Shown: piece by piece, positions 29,811-38,374 of the stretch | Numbering within the stretch: the stretch's first letter is position 1 | Layout: every line of letters begins with the position of its first letter | Virus record (IMG/VR): IMGVR_UViG_3300045009_000856 | Coordinates: 1-45,491 of that record | Length of the DNA stretch: 45,491 bases | Strand: one strand, 5' to 3' | Source: a virus | Notes under the pieces: generated by a model | Database searches by the model: none | What the model was told of the DNA's origin: nothing | What the model saw: only the letters and a program-made list of their open reading frames with translations | Made by a program: the position numbers and the translations under genes

Positions 29811-30311
29811 ATGACCGACAACAACATCTATGAAATCGAACAAGAGCCAACGCCGGAGTTTTCTGACGAGAACATTCTTGGGCAGCTCAAAAATGTGATT
29901 GCCAAGAAAGTAAAGCGCAAGCCGATCTTCATCAATGTTCCAGAACGGCCAGGAGTTCAGATCCTGATCAGTCCGAACATCACGCAGAATCAAATCAAAG
30001 CGTGGCAGAAGAACTGCGGTTCAGAGTCAAAGAACGGCATTGACGCAACGAAGTTTGCGTGCACCGTGATCGGTCACACAACTTCCGGTATTTTTTTCAA
30101 CGGAGAAGAAGTTTACGAAGACGGCAAGTCTTTGGGATTTGCTTCACCATCAGTTCTTGAAATGACTGGAACAAAACGCGCAATTCCAGATGCTGTCCAG
30201 GCTTTCTTCGGCCTTGACCCGCATGTTGAGGCTGCGGCGCTGGCAATTATTGATGCCGCAGGTTACGGCGACTCCGTGGAGAGCACCGAAAACCCTACGA
30301 TTCAGTCCTAG
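29811..30311 (+). CDS. Tail assembly chaperone (short, G-like product)
   Basis: 166 residues: a variable N-terminus, GVQILISPNITQNQIKAWQKNC, FACTVIGHTTSGIFFNGEEVYEDG and IPDAVQAFFGLDPHVEAAALAIIDAAGYG. It lies between the tube and tape-measure genes, where siphoviruses and myoviruses encode the G/GT chaperones that hold the tape measure while the tube forms. Its last codons contain a -1 slippery site, giving a longer product listed separately. It is the commoner product and normally absent from virions (family knowledge). Confidence 0.85.
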   Translation: MTDNNIYEIEQEPTPEFSDENILGQLKNVIAKKVKRKPIFINVPERPGVQILISPNITQNQIKAWQKNCGSESKNGIDATKFACTVIGHTTSGIFFNGEEVYEDGKSLGFASPSVLEMTGTKRAIPDAVQAFFGLDPHVEAAALAIIDAAGYGDSVESTENPTIQS

Positions 30312-30487
30312 ACGATCTCGCAGAAGACAACCGTGTCATAACGGCGGCACGGTTGGCCGAAGTGTTTGGGACTAATCCACTAGATTTATTAAACGTCCAT
30401 ATTGACGAATGGATGATTTTGGTGGCCTGTGGTAAAGTTATTGAAGCGGATCGACAGGATGCCGAACGCGAATCACGGGGTTATTAG
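29811..30487 (+). CDS. Tail assembly chaperone, -1 frameshift (GT-like) product
   Basis: A -1 shift at 30290-30296 joins the first 162 residues to a 63-residue extension: YDSVLDDLAEDN, ITAARLAEVFG, NPLDLLNVHIDEW, ILVACGK and VIEADRQDAE..., ending at TAG 30485-30487. The -1 frame is closed upstream by a TGA within about 50 bases of the site, so the shift must fall in this small interval. The extension has the LAEVFG...DPL.LL...DEW pattern typical of T domains and has no convincing start codon of its own. The fusion is about 225 residues. Confidence 0.82.
30290..30296 (+). other. -1 programmed frameshift slippery heptamer AAACCCT
   Basis: In the zero frame the bases read A AAC CCT, an exact X XXY YYZ heptamer. 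It lies 13 bases before the zero-frame stop codon and within the overlap where both frames are open. No other good heptamer occurs between the -1-frame TGA and the zero-frame TAG. The enhancer hairpin, if any, was not identified. Confidence 0.8.
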
Positions 30488-30516
30488 CCCGAATTTACAA
30501 GTAGTTGGGGTTTTGG

Positions 30517-33500
30517 GTGGCTGACGAACGCGTATCCATAGTAATTGACATAGATGTCAAGGACCTCGCGTCGATTGCTGCTGTGCAGGCTGCCCTAGCC
30601 AGTCTCAATAAGTCACAAAAACGAACTGCCGCGTCGCAGCGGGTTCTTCAGGGTGACACCAACAAAACTGCGGCGAGCCTCACGGGAGCCGCTTCGGCCG
30701 GTCAAAAACTAAAAAAATCACTCGGCCAAGCGTCGTCGGCGGCAATGATGTTTCAGAAAATTGCCCGAACGTTGATGTTCACCATCATAGCGATGGGCAT
30801 AGAGTTTGTGATTACTGCGGCTGCTTTGGCTTCGGTGAATCTTCTTTTTGCTACGGGAAGGTTCTTGGTAAAAACCTATAACTTTACTATGCAAGCCCTA
30901 GCTGGGGCTGTTGCTGCAGTTGGCGTTGCGGCGCTTGGTGCGGCAGCCGCATTTCGTGAATTCACGGCCGCACAGTTTGCCTACAGATACAAAGGCTCTC
31001 CGAACTTTTCTGCCGGAATTGCTGACTCGACGGCAGCTTTGAGAAACCTATACGCAGATTCCGTTCTTGCCACGGCGGGAATAACATCGCTGAATCAAGC
31101 GTTTGCCGCGGTATCACAGAACGCCGCGTTTACTCCACAGGCCCAAGCCTCCTTGCGGGCATTGATGGATTTTGCAGTTGCATCTGGTGATACGGCCAAG
31201 GGCCTTGCTATAGCCGGAAAATTTATCGGTTTGATCAACAAAGAGTCAAAGTTTACACAGGAAGCTCTCGCGGCCGCCCGAGAACTTGGCCCGGAATTCG
31301 ATAAAGCATTGAAAAAGATGCGTGGGTCAGGAAAAATTTCGTCCACGCAAGATCTTTTCGATATGTTGACCACTGGCGAATTGGCGAAGGAAGCAGGTGT
31401 CCTCGGAGCTGCCGGCATCGTACAGCAGACTTTGTTTGCTCAATTCAAAGGATATCTGACTCGTCTATACGGCGAGATTTCGTCAATCGGTCAGTCTCTT
31501 TTGGATCCATTCAAAAGATCGTTGTTCGACGTTTTTATCATCATAAGAAAGACGTTCCGACGCATCAGCAGTGATCTCATAACTTTCGCCGGAAAAGGCA
31601 AACTGCTCGACACTCTTGTGAGTGCGGTTGACAAATTGGCCAATTTTTCGGTTCATCTATTTAGAAAGTTTTTGCCGCAAGCTGACGGGTTTTTTGGACG
31701 AATCAACAAGGTGTACACGGCGATGTTCCGGTACACAAAAAGATTTCTTCAAGTGCTCCAACCGCTCAGAGAGGGCGGAAAAATAGTCATCGACATGTTT
31801 GGGAAACCGCTCGCCGAAGTGTTCAAGGGGTTTGGAAGAAATATAAAACAGCTTGCCGAGCTGGGTGCTAAGAACAAAGACAAATTTTTGTCTTTCGGCG
31901 AATCGCTGAAAAATGTAATCGCCGCATTTTTTGATATGTCTGCCGCTTTCAAGGAAATATTTACTGAGGCGATTCCAATCATCAACAAAGTGCTTGATGC
32001 AATTGCCCTGCTTATGCGTGGTATCGCCGATATTTTCAGGATGTTTTCTAAAGCCGGACCACTTGCCGCATTTCTGCCTGTTTTCTTGACTTTGGCAGCG
32101 GCCCTGAAGGGCAAGCGAGGAGGCGGCGGAGGCGGCAGGGGTTTCTTTTACGGCGCACTTGGAATGACCAATGGAATTCCCGGTGGAATGTCGGGAGCGA
32201 CGGGTGGAGGTAAAACCTCCGGAGTACAACTCACGAGAACATTGTCCAATGTTTCAGGCTCGTCATCGGCAGGTGGGGGTGCGAGTGCAATTACCGCTGC
32301 TGCGGGATCCTTGCAGTCTGCTGCCGCAAGTCTTACCGCTGCCGCTGGAACAATTGCGGCATCCGCGGGCGGGAGCATGGCAAGCAGCAGGGTGAGAAAT
32401 GCGCCAGTTGGAGCGATTGTTCCAGGACATGGGTTGGGAGGCAGGTATCGACAGACCGCAGACGGCCGATTCATCGACCCAAGAACTAACAAACCAATAC
32501 CTTATTCCGGCTCGATGCGTTACGATGCTGACCGATATTTTCAACATTTGAACAAAGATCTCCCCGTCACGACAAAAAATGTTTACGATCCACAAGTCCA
32601 CACGCCTTATACTCCTTATTCTGCTTTGTTTCGCAATCTCGCACAAAATAAAATCGGAAACACCATTGTCGGCCCAAACCAAGACCCGAACTACGCAACA
32701 TACGGTATTAATGCTCTGGGTGGAATGGGAATGCGATCGTCCGGAACTCCTGTGACTGGCTTCGGACTTATTCCACTATTGAACAACAACCGTCCTCAAA
32801 CCGCCGCAGGCGTCACAACGGCGGCGCAGCAGGCCGCCGCCATGCAACAGCTGAACGCTGCGGGCGCAGCACGAATGTCGAGGTTCCAAGCTTTTCAATC
32901 ACATCGAAGAGCCGGTGGGGGTTTCTTTAGTGGTTTGTTTGGAATGACTGGAGCTGCCGGGCCCGGTGGGGCAGGCGGACCGATTTCGAATCGATACCAT
33001 AATTTTTTGCCGAATGCGAGAACGGCAGGGCAGACAATAAAACAATACGGTAGAGCTATCAAGTATGCTTCCGCAGCTCGTGCCGCAAAAATTAAAGGCG
33101 GACTTTCAAACACCTTCATGAGCATGACTGGCAGCAGTTTGATGAGTGGTGCCTATCGTCAAGCCATATTGGATCAACAGGCTGCACACTTGCAAGCAGG
33201 TGGAGATCCAAAAACGTTCAAAGCAAGACGAGGTCAAGCTACAAAAGCCGCGTTGAAAGCCAATATGGGGGTGGGGACCATGATGTTGGGGGCTGGCGCA
33301 TCTTATTTGTCTTCGAAATATGGATCACCCGAAGCGCAGGGTGCGCTTCAATCTGGTTCCGCACTGATGACCGTGTCCCCGCTTGCGGGAGCCGCTGTCA
33401 TGGGATTGGGAACGGCGTCTAGTGCACAGACAACAACTGGAGGTGTCTTGTCTGGGGCGCTCGGTGGGGCTGCGGCCGGTGCGCTGATCGGAAGTTTTAT

Positions 33501-35328
33501 TCCTGGTGTCGGAACTGCGCTTGGTGCTCTGGTTGGTGCTGGAGCTGGCGCAATTTTTGGCTGGATCAAATCCGACCGAAACAAAAAGAAAATGCGCAAA
33601 GAAGCGCAAGATCAAATCAGTAAACAAAATCTAATTCCTATAGTCTCGGCGATGATCGAGGGGCAAACAAGTGTCGCGAACACCCTCGCCAAAACAACCA
33701 CGGAACGAATGAAAAAACTGGCAAGCAGTGGAGCTGCGGCACAAAATGCCGAATTGGACAGACTCCTAAAAGAAGGAGTTATAAGCAAAGAACAAAGAGA
33801 ACGCGCTTTTGCGGACCCGAACGCAAGAAAGGACTTGTTTGCTGGGTTGGCGAAGGATGCTGTGCAGCAACAACGAGTCGCCACGTTGGCCACCGGACGG
33901 ATGGACGAACAAATAAGAAAACTTCAACAGGCGACCGGACTGACCAAAGAAGAAATTATCTCTTTGTCCCACAAGATGGGGTTTAACTTGGTTGACGACA
34001 CGAAGACGCTAAAGGAAGCGATGGAGGGCCTAGGAAAATCTTTCAAGAAAACGGCCAAAGAACTCGATAATGCGGTCAAGGATGCTGTTTTGAATGCTTT
34101 GGACCGTTTAGAAAAATTCAAAACGCAATCCGAATTGGGCGAAGCTGTGGACGCTGCACAAAACGCATTCAATGCAAGCCCGAACATGGACGCGATAAAG
34201 AGCGTAATTTCCGAAATGACATTGTTTCTCCAAGCCAAATATCCCGACAATCAATTCAAGGTTATTGGGAGTCTTTTTGAAATGTTTGATCCGAAGAGTC
34301 CGAATTACGTCCTGGGCAACCCCAAGATTCTCGGTGATGGTTTTTCTAAGTTGAGTCCGGAAAAACAAAAAGAAATGTTAGAAACCATCCAAAATGAGTT
34401 TTTGAATCCCGCCATTGTTTCAGTGGCCGGGGTCGGCACTACGCAGATAGGCGGAAAATTGGCCGAAGCGAATCTGTTTAGCGACGAAAAGGGAATGGCG
34501 GCGCTCGATACAAAAATTCAAGAAATCCTAAAATCTGGTGACCAAAACAGAATCGACAAACTGCAGGCTTATCTTAAATATGGAAATTTTGCCGGCATGA
34601 CTGCGGTAGCGGCACAGTCGAAACTCGAAGACGTTTTGGGTCTTCCGCAAGGCTCCCTCAATTTCCGTTTAACAGAGGGAACAGATAAACAATTGACTTT
34701 GTCGACAGACGATCGACAATTGATGACCGAAATAATCAATGCGGCCGCAACCGGATTCAACACTAAGCCTGCATGGTGGGATAATGATACGCCGGACTGG
34801 TGGGCCAGGGGTTTGCAAATTAAAGGTGACAAAATCGTTCCAGTGCACCCATCGGCAGAAGGCAACGACACGAGAACCCCCCGTAGGGGCGTGTTTGGAG
34901 ATACAGTAGCATCGAAACGATTAAAATCGACACTTGGCGCTCATGCATCAATAAATGGCAGGCTTACCGGGAAGAGAACAATAACCAGCTCCCTAAGGTC
35001 GACCTACCTCGGGTCGCCGAGTTCGGATCATGCGGCTGGGGCAGCATATGACCTGACTGGGCAAAATCTTGGCCAGTACGCGAAAATGGTAAGAAACGGC
35101 GGAGGTTTTGCGGAATTCCACGGCGTGAACGCAAATCGTCACCTGCATGTTGTTCCGCGAGTCGGCGACACCTCGACAACCAAAGATAAAAATGGTTACA
35201 GCACGGCACATGCCCCAAGTGTCACGATCAACGTTTACCCCTCACATGGAATGGACATCGACGCGCTCGTGGCAAAAATGATGAGGATGCAACAAAAAGC
35301 CATGCGCGACATTAACGAAAGGATGTAG
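30517..35328 (+). CDS. Tape measure protein with C-terminal M15-type peptidase
   Basis: About 1603 residues from GTG 30517 behind TTGGGG (a TTG at 30505 is also in frame). Hydrophobic segments at about 84-115 and 128-147 and a Gly-zipper-like stretch at about 975-1017 suit membrane insertion during ejection. The middle is Ala/Gly/Ser-rich and helical. The C-terminus has SSDHAAGAAYD (His1505, Asp1512) and RHLHV (His1542, His1544). This is the zinc-binding signature of M15/VanY-type D,D- or L,D-peptidases, so it probably cuts cell-wall peptides as the tail penetrates. Tape length sets tail length in this family (about 0.15 nm per residue), implying a long tail. A GMSGATGG piece at about 550 recalls the GLSGAM motif of the head proteins. 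Confidence 0.92.
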   Translation: MADERVSIVIDIDVKDLASIAAVQAALASLNKSQKRTAASQRVLQGDTNKTAASLTGAASAGQKLKKSLGQASSAAMMFQKIARTLMFTIIAMGIEFVITAAALASVNLLFATGRFLVKTYNFTMQALAGAVAAVGVAALGAAAAFREFTAAQFAYRYKGSPNFSAGIADSTAALRNLYADSVLATAGITSLNQAFAAVSQNAAFTPQAQASLRALMDFAVASGDTAKGLAIAGKFIGLINKESKFTQEALAAARELGPEFDKALKKMRGSGKISSTQDLFDMLTTGELAKEAGVLGAAGIVQQTLFAQFKGYLTRLYGEISSIGQSLLDPFKRSLFDVFIIIRKTFRRISSDLITFAGKGKLLDTLVSAVDKLANFSVHLFRKFLPQADGFFGRINKVYTAMFRYTKRFLQVLQPLREGGKIVIDMFGKPLAEVFKGFGRNIKQLAELGAKNKDKFLSFGESLKNVIAAFFDMSAAFKEIFTEAIPIINKVLDAIALLMRGIADIFRMFSKAGPLAAFLPVFLTLAAALKGKRGGGGGGRGFFYGALGMTNGIPGGMSGATGGGKTSGVQLTRTLSNVSGSSSAGGGASAITAAAGSLQSAAASLTAAAGTIAASAGGSMASSRVRNAPVGAIVPGHGLGGRYRQTADGRFIDPRTNKPIPYSGSMRYDADRYFQHLNKDLPVTTKNVYDPQVHTPYTPYSALFRNLAQNKIGNTIVGPNQDPNYATYGINALGGMGMRSSGTPVTGFGLIPLLNNNRPQTAAGVTTAAQQAAAMQQLNAAGAARMSRFQAFQSHRRAGGGFFSGLFGMTGAAGPGGAGGPISNRYHNFLPNARTAGQTIKQYGRAIKYASAARAAKIKGGLSNTFMSMTGSSLMSGAYRQAILDQQAAHLQAGGDPKTFKARRGQATKAALKANMGVGTMMLGAGASYLSSKYGSPEAQGALQSGSALMTVSPLAGAAVMGLGTASSAQTTTGGVLSGALGGAAAGALIGSFIPGVGTALGALVGAGAGAIFGWIKSDRNKKKMRKEAQDQISKQNLIPIVSAMIEGQTSVANTLAKTTTERMKKLASSGAAAQNAELDRLLKEGVISKEQRERAFADPNARKDLFAGLAKDAVQQQRVATLATGRMDEQIRKLQQATGLTKEEIISLSHKMGFNLVDDTKTLKEAMEGLGKSFKKTAKELDNAVKDAVLNALDRLEKFKTQSELGEAVDAAQNAFNASPNMDAIKSVISEMTLFLQAKYPDNQFKVIGSLFEMFDPKSPNYVLGNPKILGDGFSKLSPEKQKEMLETIQNEFLNPAIVSVAGVGTTQIGGKLAEANLFSDEKGMAALDTKIQEILKSGDQNRIDKLQAYLKYGNFAGMTAVAAQSKLEDVLGLPQGSLNFRLTEGTDKQLTLSTDDRQLMTEIINAAATGFNTKPAWWDNDTPDWWARGLQIKGDKIVPVHPSAEGNDTRTPRRGVFGDTVASKRLKSTLGAHASINGRLTGKRTITSSLRSTYLGSPSSDHAAGAAYDLTGQNLGQYAKMVRNGGGFAEFHGVNANRHLHVVPRVGDTSTTKDKNGYSTAHAPSVTINVYPSHGMDIDALVAKMMRMQQKAMRDINERM

Positions 35329-35330
35329 GT

Positions 35331-36020
35331 GTGGCAACTAGTCAAACCGGACGGGCAATAGTAAACGTTGGCATCAAGGTGGCGATCACCAATTGGCTTC
35401 TGCCTAATCAAACAAAAATTCCAACTGCCGGAGACCCTCCAAAGATAATACAAATTATTGACAACGGAAAAGAGTTTCAGTTTCCCTATCGTCCGCTTCC
35501 GATTCAACACGAGGGTTACGGGCCAGAGTTTTCGGAAATAGAACGACCATACGACAAACCGTTGCTCGAAATAAAATCAGGCAAACTGCGACGTTTTACT
35601 TTTGAAGTTCCGCTCGCGATATTTGACGACTCCATGGTCAACAACGTTGACGAAAACATGGAGCGGTTGAAAGAAATCGCCGATGACGGAATACCGGTTA
35701 GATTTCAAAAAATGCCGGTGTCGATCACGTCTTCGAATTGGTATATTTCAGAGTTGTCGTTCAGTCAAGACAGAACTTTGCGCAATGGGCCAACCACAAG
35801 ATTTACTGCATCTATGGGATTTGTTGAATATACACCCTATAGACCCAAATTTGTTTTTTTGCGGCCCATTTCGTATGGCGTTCCGAAAAAGGTAAGCAAA
35901 AAAGCGTCTTCTGTGAGCCAACAGGCTTTTGATAAACTCTCTGTTTGGTCAGTTGCGGTCGCACAGGGAAAGACCCCTCCGACGCCAACACCGACAAACC
36001 CCGACTACCCTCCGGACTGA
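35331..36020 (+). CDS. Baseplate / tube-initiation protein (LysM-protein position)
   Basis: 229 residues from a GTG two bases after the tape-measure stop. Beta-rich core: KIIQIIDNGKEFQFPYRPLPIQHEGYGPEFSEIERPYDKPLL, LRRFTFEVPLAIFDD, then WYISELSFSQDRTLRNGPTTRFTASMGFVEY. Proteins of this shape between tape measure and hub (XkdP-, gp53-like) connect tube and baseplate. They often carry a C-terminal LysM domain, which is absent here; the tail is a Pro/Thr-rich stretch instead. Assignment is from layout and position. Confidence 0.65.
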   Translation: MATSQTGRAIVNVGIKVAITNWLLPNQTKIPTAGDPPKIIQIIDNGKEFQFPYRPLPIQHEGYGPEFSEIERPYDKPLLEIKSGKLRRFTFEVPLAIFDDSMVNNVDENMERLKEIADDGIPVRFQKMPVSITSSNWYISELSFSQDRTLRNGPTTRFTASMGFVEYTPYRPKFVFLRPISYGVPKKVSKKASSVSQQAFDKLSVWSVAVAQGKTPPTPTPTNPDYPPD

Positions 36021-36024
36021 TTTT

Positions 36025-37590
36025 GTGGCGGCGAATTCTCCTCTCCCCTACTATCCGACCGCTGCTGATGCTGGCTTGAGAGAAGATGATGTTTTCCTGT
36101 ACGGAAATATAAATCTTCTTACCCGGGTTGTCAATCCAAACAAACCGAACTCTTTAGATACGCTGAAGTCGATCTTGATAACACAAAAAATGTTTATTGG
36201 GGCTGTAATAAAACGGGCAACCATAGGTATACCGACGCTTAGTTCGGATGGCATTGAACTTACTGACGAACAATCGAGATTAGTTTTCAAGCAGACCGGA
36301 TCTCATGTCGGAATTTTTTCTTCACCGAAAGTTGCCAACAAATATCTCAAGAAACTTTCGGAAGCAAGCGGATATGTTCAGCGTGTTGTACTGGCCGCCC
36401 AGCGTGGTATGACCGATCAACTCGGTTTATCGACGCGTAATTATTTGACTTCCCCGTTTGATATTTACAGAACGCCACAAAATGTAAATTCTCCACCCGT
36501 CAAAGAAGCAACTTTGCAACCCAATAGACTTGGCGATCTAATTTCTATTCCCGATGTTCCACCGGATTCAGAAATCGCTCTTTCTATTGCAAGAAACTTG
36601 ACGGCAATCAATGTGAGCTATGACATAACGGCAACTACGGAAGTTTCCATGAAACTGGTCGACCAGAACTATTACATGATGGAAAACAACTATTTTGTTC
36701 TTAGAAGAGTGATCAAGTATCGAGGAAGAGAATATGAGGTGGCCGTCGTCGATGTGGATGTGGAAGAATCCGTTCCGGTGCTGAACGTGAAATTGAGATC
36801 CAGATCTGTCCAGAGGATGAAAAGAGATAAAACTGCTGGAAATATGGGCGCATCGAGCGGATACGATTTGGCTCAAAAATTAGCGCGAAAATACGGTTTG
36901 ACATTTTTCGGAGACGCAAATCCGTCAAAAGCACAAAAATCACAGAGCGTGGTCACTGCGAATACGTCAAAAAATGATGATTCGGTCTGGGATGTGTTGA
37001 CAAGAACGGCCGGCGATAACGAGTCTGCTTGTTTTGAAATGGATGGGGCGCTGATTTATGGCTCGGAAAGATTTTTGATCGGCAAATTCGGTCTTTATGA
37101 ATATTACGACACCCCGATTATCGGCTACGAACAAGGATTGAGTACAGCTTTTGGTAGGGACCAAAGCGATACAAGTCTTTACATCCCGCTTGCATATCTT
37201 CCTAAAAACGTATTAGAAAAGTATGGAAAACAAGGAACAGATCTCGAAGACGTTATGAAACTTTTCGGGTTGGTGTCATGGCCGTCTTTTAGGTCCTCCG
37301 AAAATGATCCGCTCGAAGCAGATGGTTCTTGTTCTGTTATAAAGCCAAATGGTTGTCTGATCAGACCCGGGCATACGGTCTATGTCGGACCACTTCCAAC
37401 TTTTTTCCGAGGTAATTACTTGGTAAACAGTGTCACTTTCAGTGAAGCAACCAATGACCCCGTTGAAGTTTCTTTCAAAACACCCACCAAGCCAGAGTCT
37501 CAAAAAAATCATCCCACGGTCGGCGTACGGCCCGGAACAATGAGCTTTGCTAGATATAAAACTCCCAAGACAGCTCCGAACGACGAATAA
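36025..37590 (+). CDS. Baseplate hub protein (gpD/gp27-like)
   Basis: About 521 residues from GTG 36025 (VAANSPLPYYP); the longer open frame from 35929 overlaps the previous gene out of frame and is unlikely. After a long N-terminal region, VSYDITATTEVSMKLVD and FVLRRVIKYRGREYEVAVVDVD form a hub barrel. SGYDLAQKLARKYGLTF, VWDVLTRTAGDNESACFE and LIRPGHTVYVGPLPTFFRGNYLVNSVTFS follow, as in phage late-control D/gp27-type hubs. It holds the spike encoded next. The Lys/Pro-rich C-terminus is probably flexible. Confidence 0.75.
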   Translation: MAANSPLPYYPTAADAGLREDDVFLYGNINLLTRVVNPNKPNSLDTLKSILITQKMFIGAVIKRATIGIPTLSSDGIELTDEQSRLVFKQTGSHVGIFSSPKVANKYLKKLSEASGYVQRVVLAAQRGMTDQLGLSTRNYLTSPFDIYRTPQNVNSPPVKEATLQPNRLGDLISIPDVPPDSEIALSIARNLTAINVSYDITATTEVSMKLVDQNYYMMENNYFVLRRVIKYRGREYEVAVVDVDVEESVPVLNVKLRSRSVQRMKRDKTAGNMGASSGYDLAQKLARKYGLTFFGDANPSKAQKSQSVVTANTSKNDDSVWDVLTRTAGDNESACFEMDGALIYGSERFLIGKFGLYEYYDTPIIGYEQGLSTAFGRDQSDTSLYIPLAYLPKNVLEKYGKQGTDLEDVMKLFGLVSWPSFRSSENDPLEADGSCSVIKPNGCLIRPGHTVYVGPLPTFFRGNYLVNSVTFSEATNDPVEVSFKTPTKPESQKNHPTVGVRPGTMSFARYKTPKTAPNDE

Positions 37591-37592
37591 AC

Positions 37593-38036
37593 ATGACAAA
37601 CATAAAAAATAGTCGTGGAACGACAACCAATCCCCAAAAGGGTTCTTCGGCGCCCGGTCGACCAAGTGGAATATTTCTTGGAATTTGCACGAAAACGACT
37701 GGCGGTGTGTATGTGAGAATACCCAATCTCACACGCGGGAGTAACGCAAACTTTGGACCGTGCAAAGTCGTTGGCCTGTATCCGCCGGTAGGTTCCTACG
37801 TCCTTTGTGCTTTTATGGAGGATAGAAATGAAGAAATAGTTGTTTTGGGCAAGATTGTTTCAACAAATGTTCTGCAAAACACTGGGACCCCCACGATAGA
37901 TACAGATGCGGCCACAAAAAAATATGTGGATGATCTGATTCATCTTCTCCAAACACAGATAAACGGGTTACAAACTCAGGTAACCAACCTTCGAAACACA
38001 TACAACACGCATATCGCCCATCCGCCCCAATCCTGA
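37593..38036 (+). CDS. Baseplate spike protein (gpV/gp5 OB-fold type)
   Basis: 147 residues. An OB-fold-like core (IFLGICTKTTGGVYVRIPNLTRG, then PPVGSYVLCAFMEDRNEEIVVLGKI) is followed by a short trimeric-fibre motif (IDTDAATKKYVDDLI) and a coiled coil (LLQTQINGLQTQVTNLRNTYNTH) ending in HPPQS. It is probably the central spike or its N-terminal base. The usual long beta-helix of large spikes is replaced by the coiled coil. It lies two bases after the hub gene. Confidence 0.8.
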   Translation: MTNIKNSRGTTTNPQKGSSAPGRPSGIFLGICTKTTGGVYVRIPNLTRGSNANFGPCKVVGLYPPVGSYVLCAFMEDRNEEIVVLGKIVSTNVLQNTGTPTIDTDAATKKYVDDLIHLLQTQINGLQTQVTNLRNTYNTHIAHPPQS

Positions 38037-38076
38037 TCATTCTTGGCTACACAACTGGAAATGGCAGAATAGACCT

Positions 38077-38370
38077 ATGGCAAATTTACGGATTCCTTTT
38101 GATATTGTCAATGGTTCTGTTGTCGTAGTTGAGGACGGTTCTATTGAATCAAAAGCACAAGTGGTCGCGTTTGCTGTGCAAACACATCGCGGCGAATTGC
38201 CGCTTGAGCCGACATTTGGTATTTCTGATCCGACATATGAACCTGGTAATATTTTTGAAACAACGGCAGTCATTTCTCAATTTTGGCCCGAAATAATAGT
38301 TGAAGAAATCAAGCTCGTCCCCATCGGCGCAGACGGCCGCGTTGAAGTTGCGATAAAAGTAGGTCGGTAG
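38077..38370 (+). CDS. Baseplate wedge protein, gp25-like (P2 W-like)
   Basis: 97 residues of the small gp25/W type: IRIPFDIVNGSVVVVEDGSIESKAQVVAFAVQTHRGELPLEPTFGISDP, then VISQFWPEIIVEEIKLVPIGADGRVEVAIKV. The QTHRGELPL.P.FGI pattern is diagnostic. It links sheath and wedge in contractile-tail baseplates. It is followed after four bases by the J-like gene, the standard order. Confidence 0.9.
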   Translation: MANLRIPFDIVNGSVVVVEDGSIESKAQVVAFAVQTHRGELPLEPTFGISDPTYEPGNIFETTAVISQFWPEIIVEEIKLVPIGADGRVEVAIKVGR

Positions 38371-38374
38371 TTTT

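Noticed and set aside
30190-30375. 61-residue +1-frame ORF in the chaperone region
   Set aside because: Arg-rich with no family pattern; the -1 frame, reached by a canonical slippery site, gives the expected T domain.
35929-36024. N-terminal extension of the hub gene
   Set aside because: It overlaps the end of the preceding gene out of frame and is Arg/Pro/Thr-rich noise; GTG 36025 directly after that stop is a better start.
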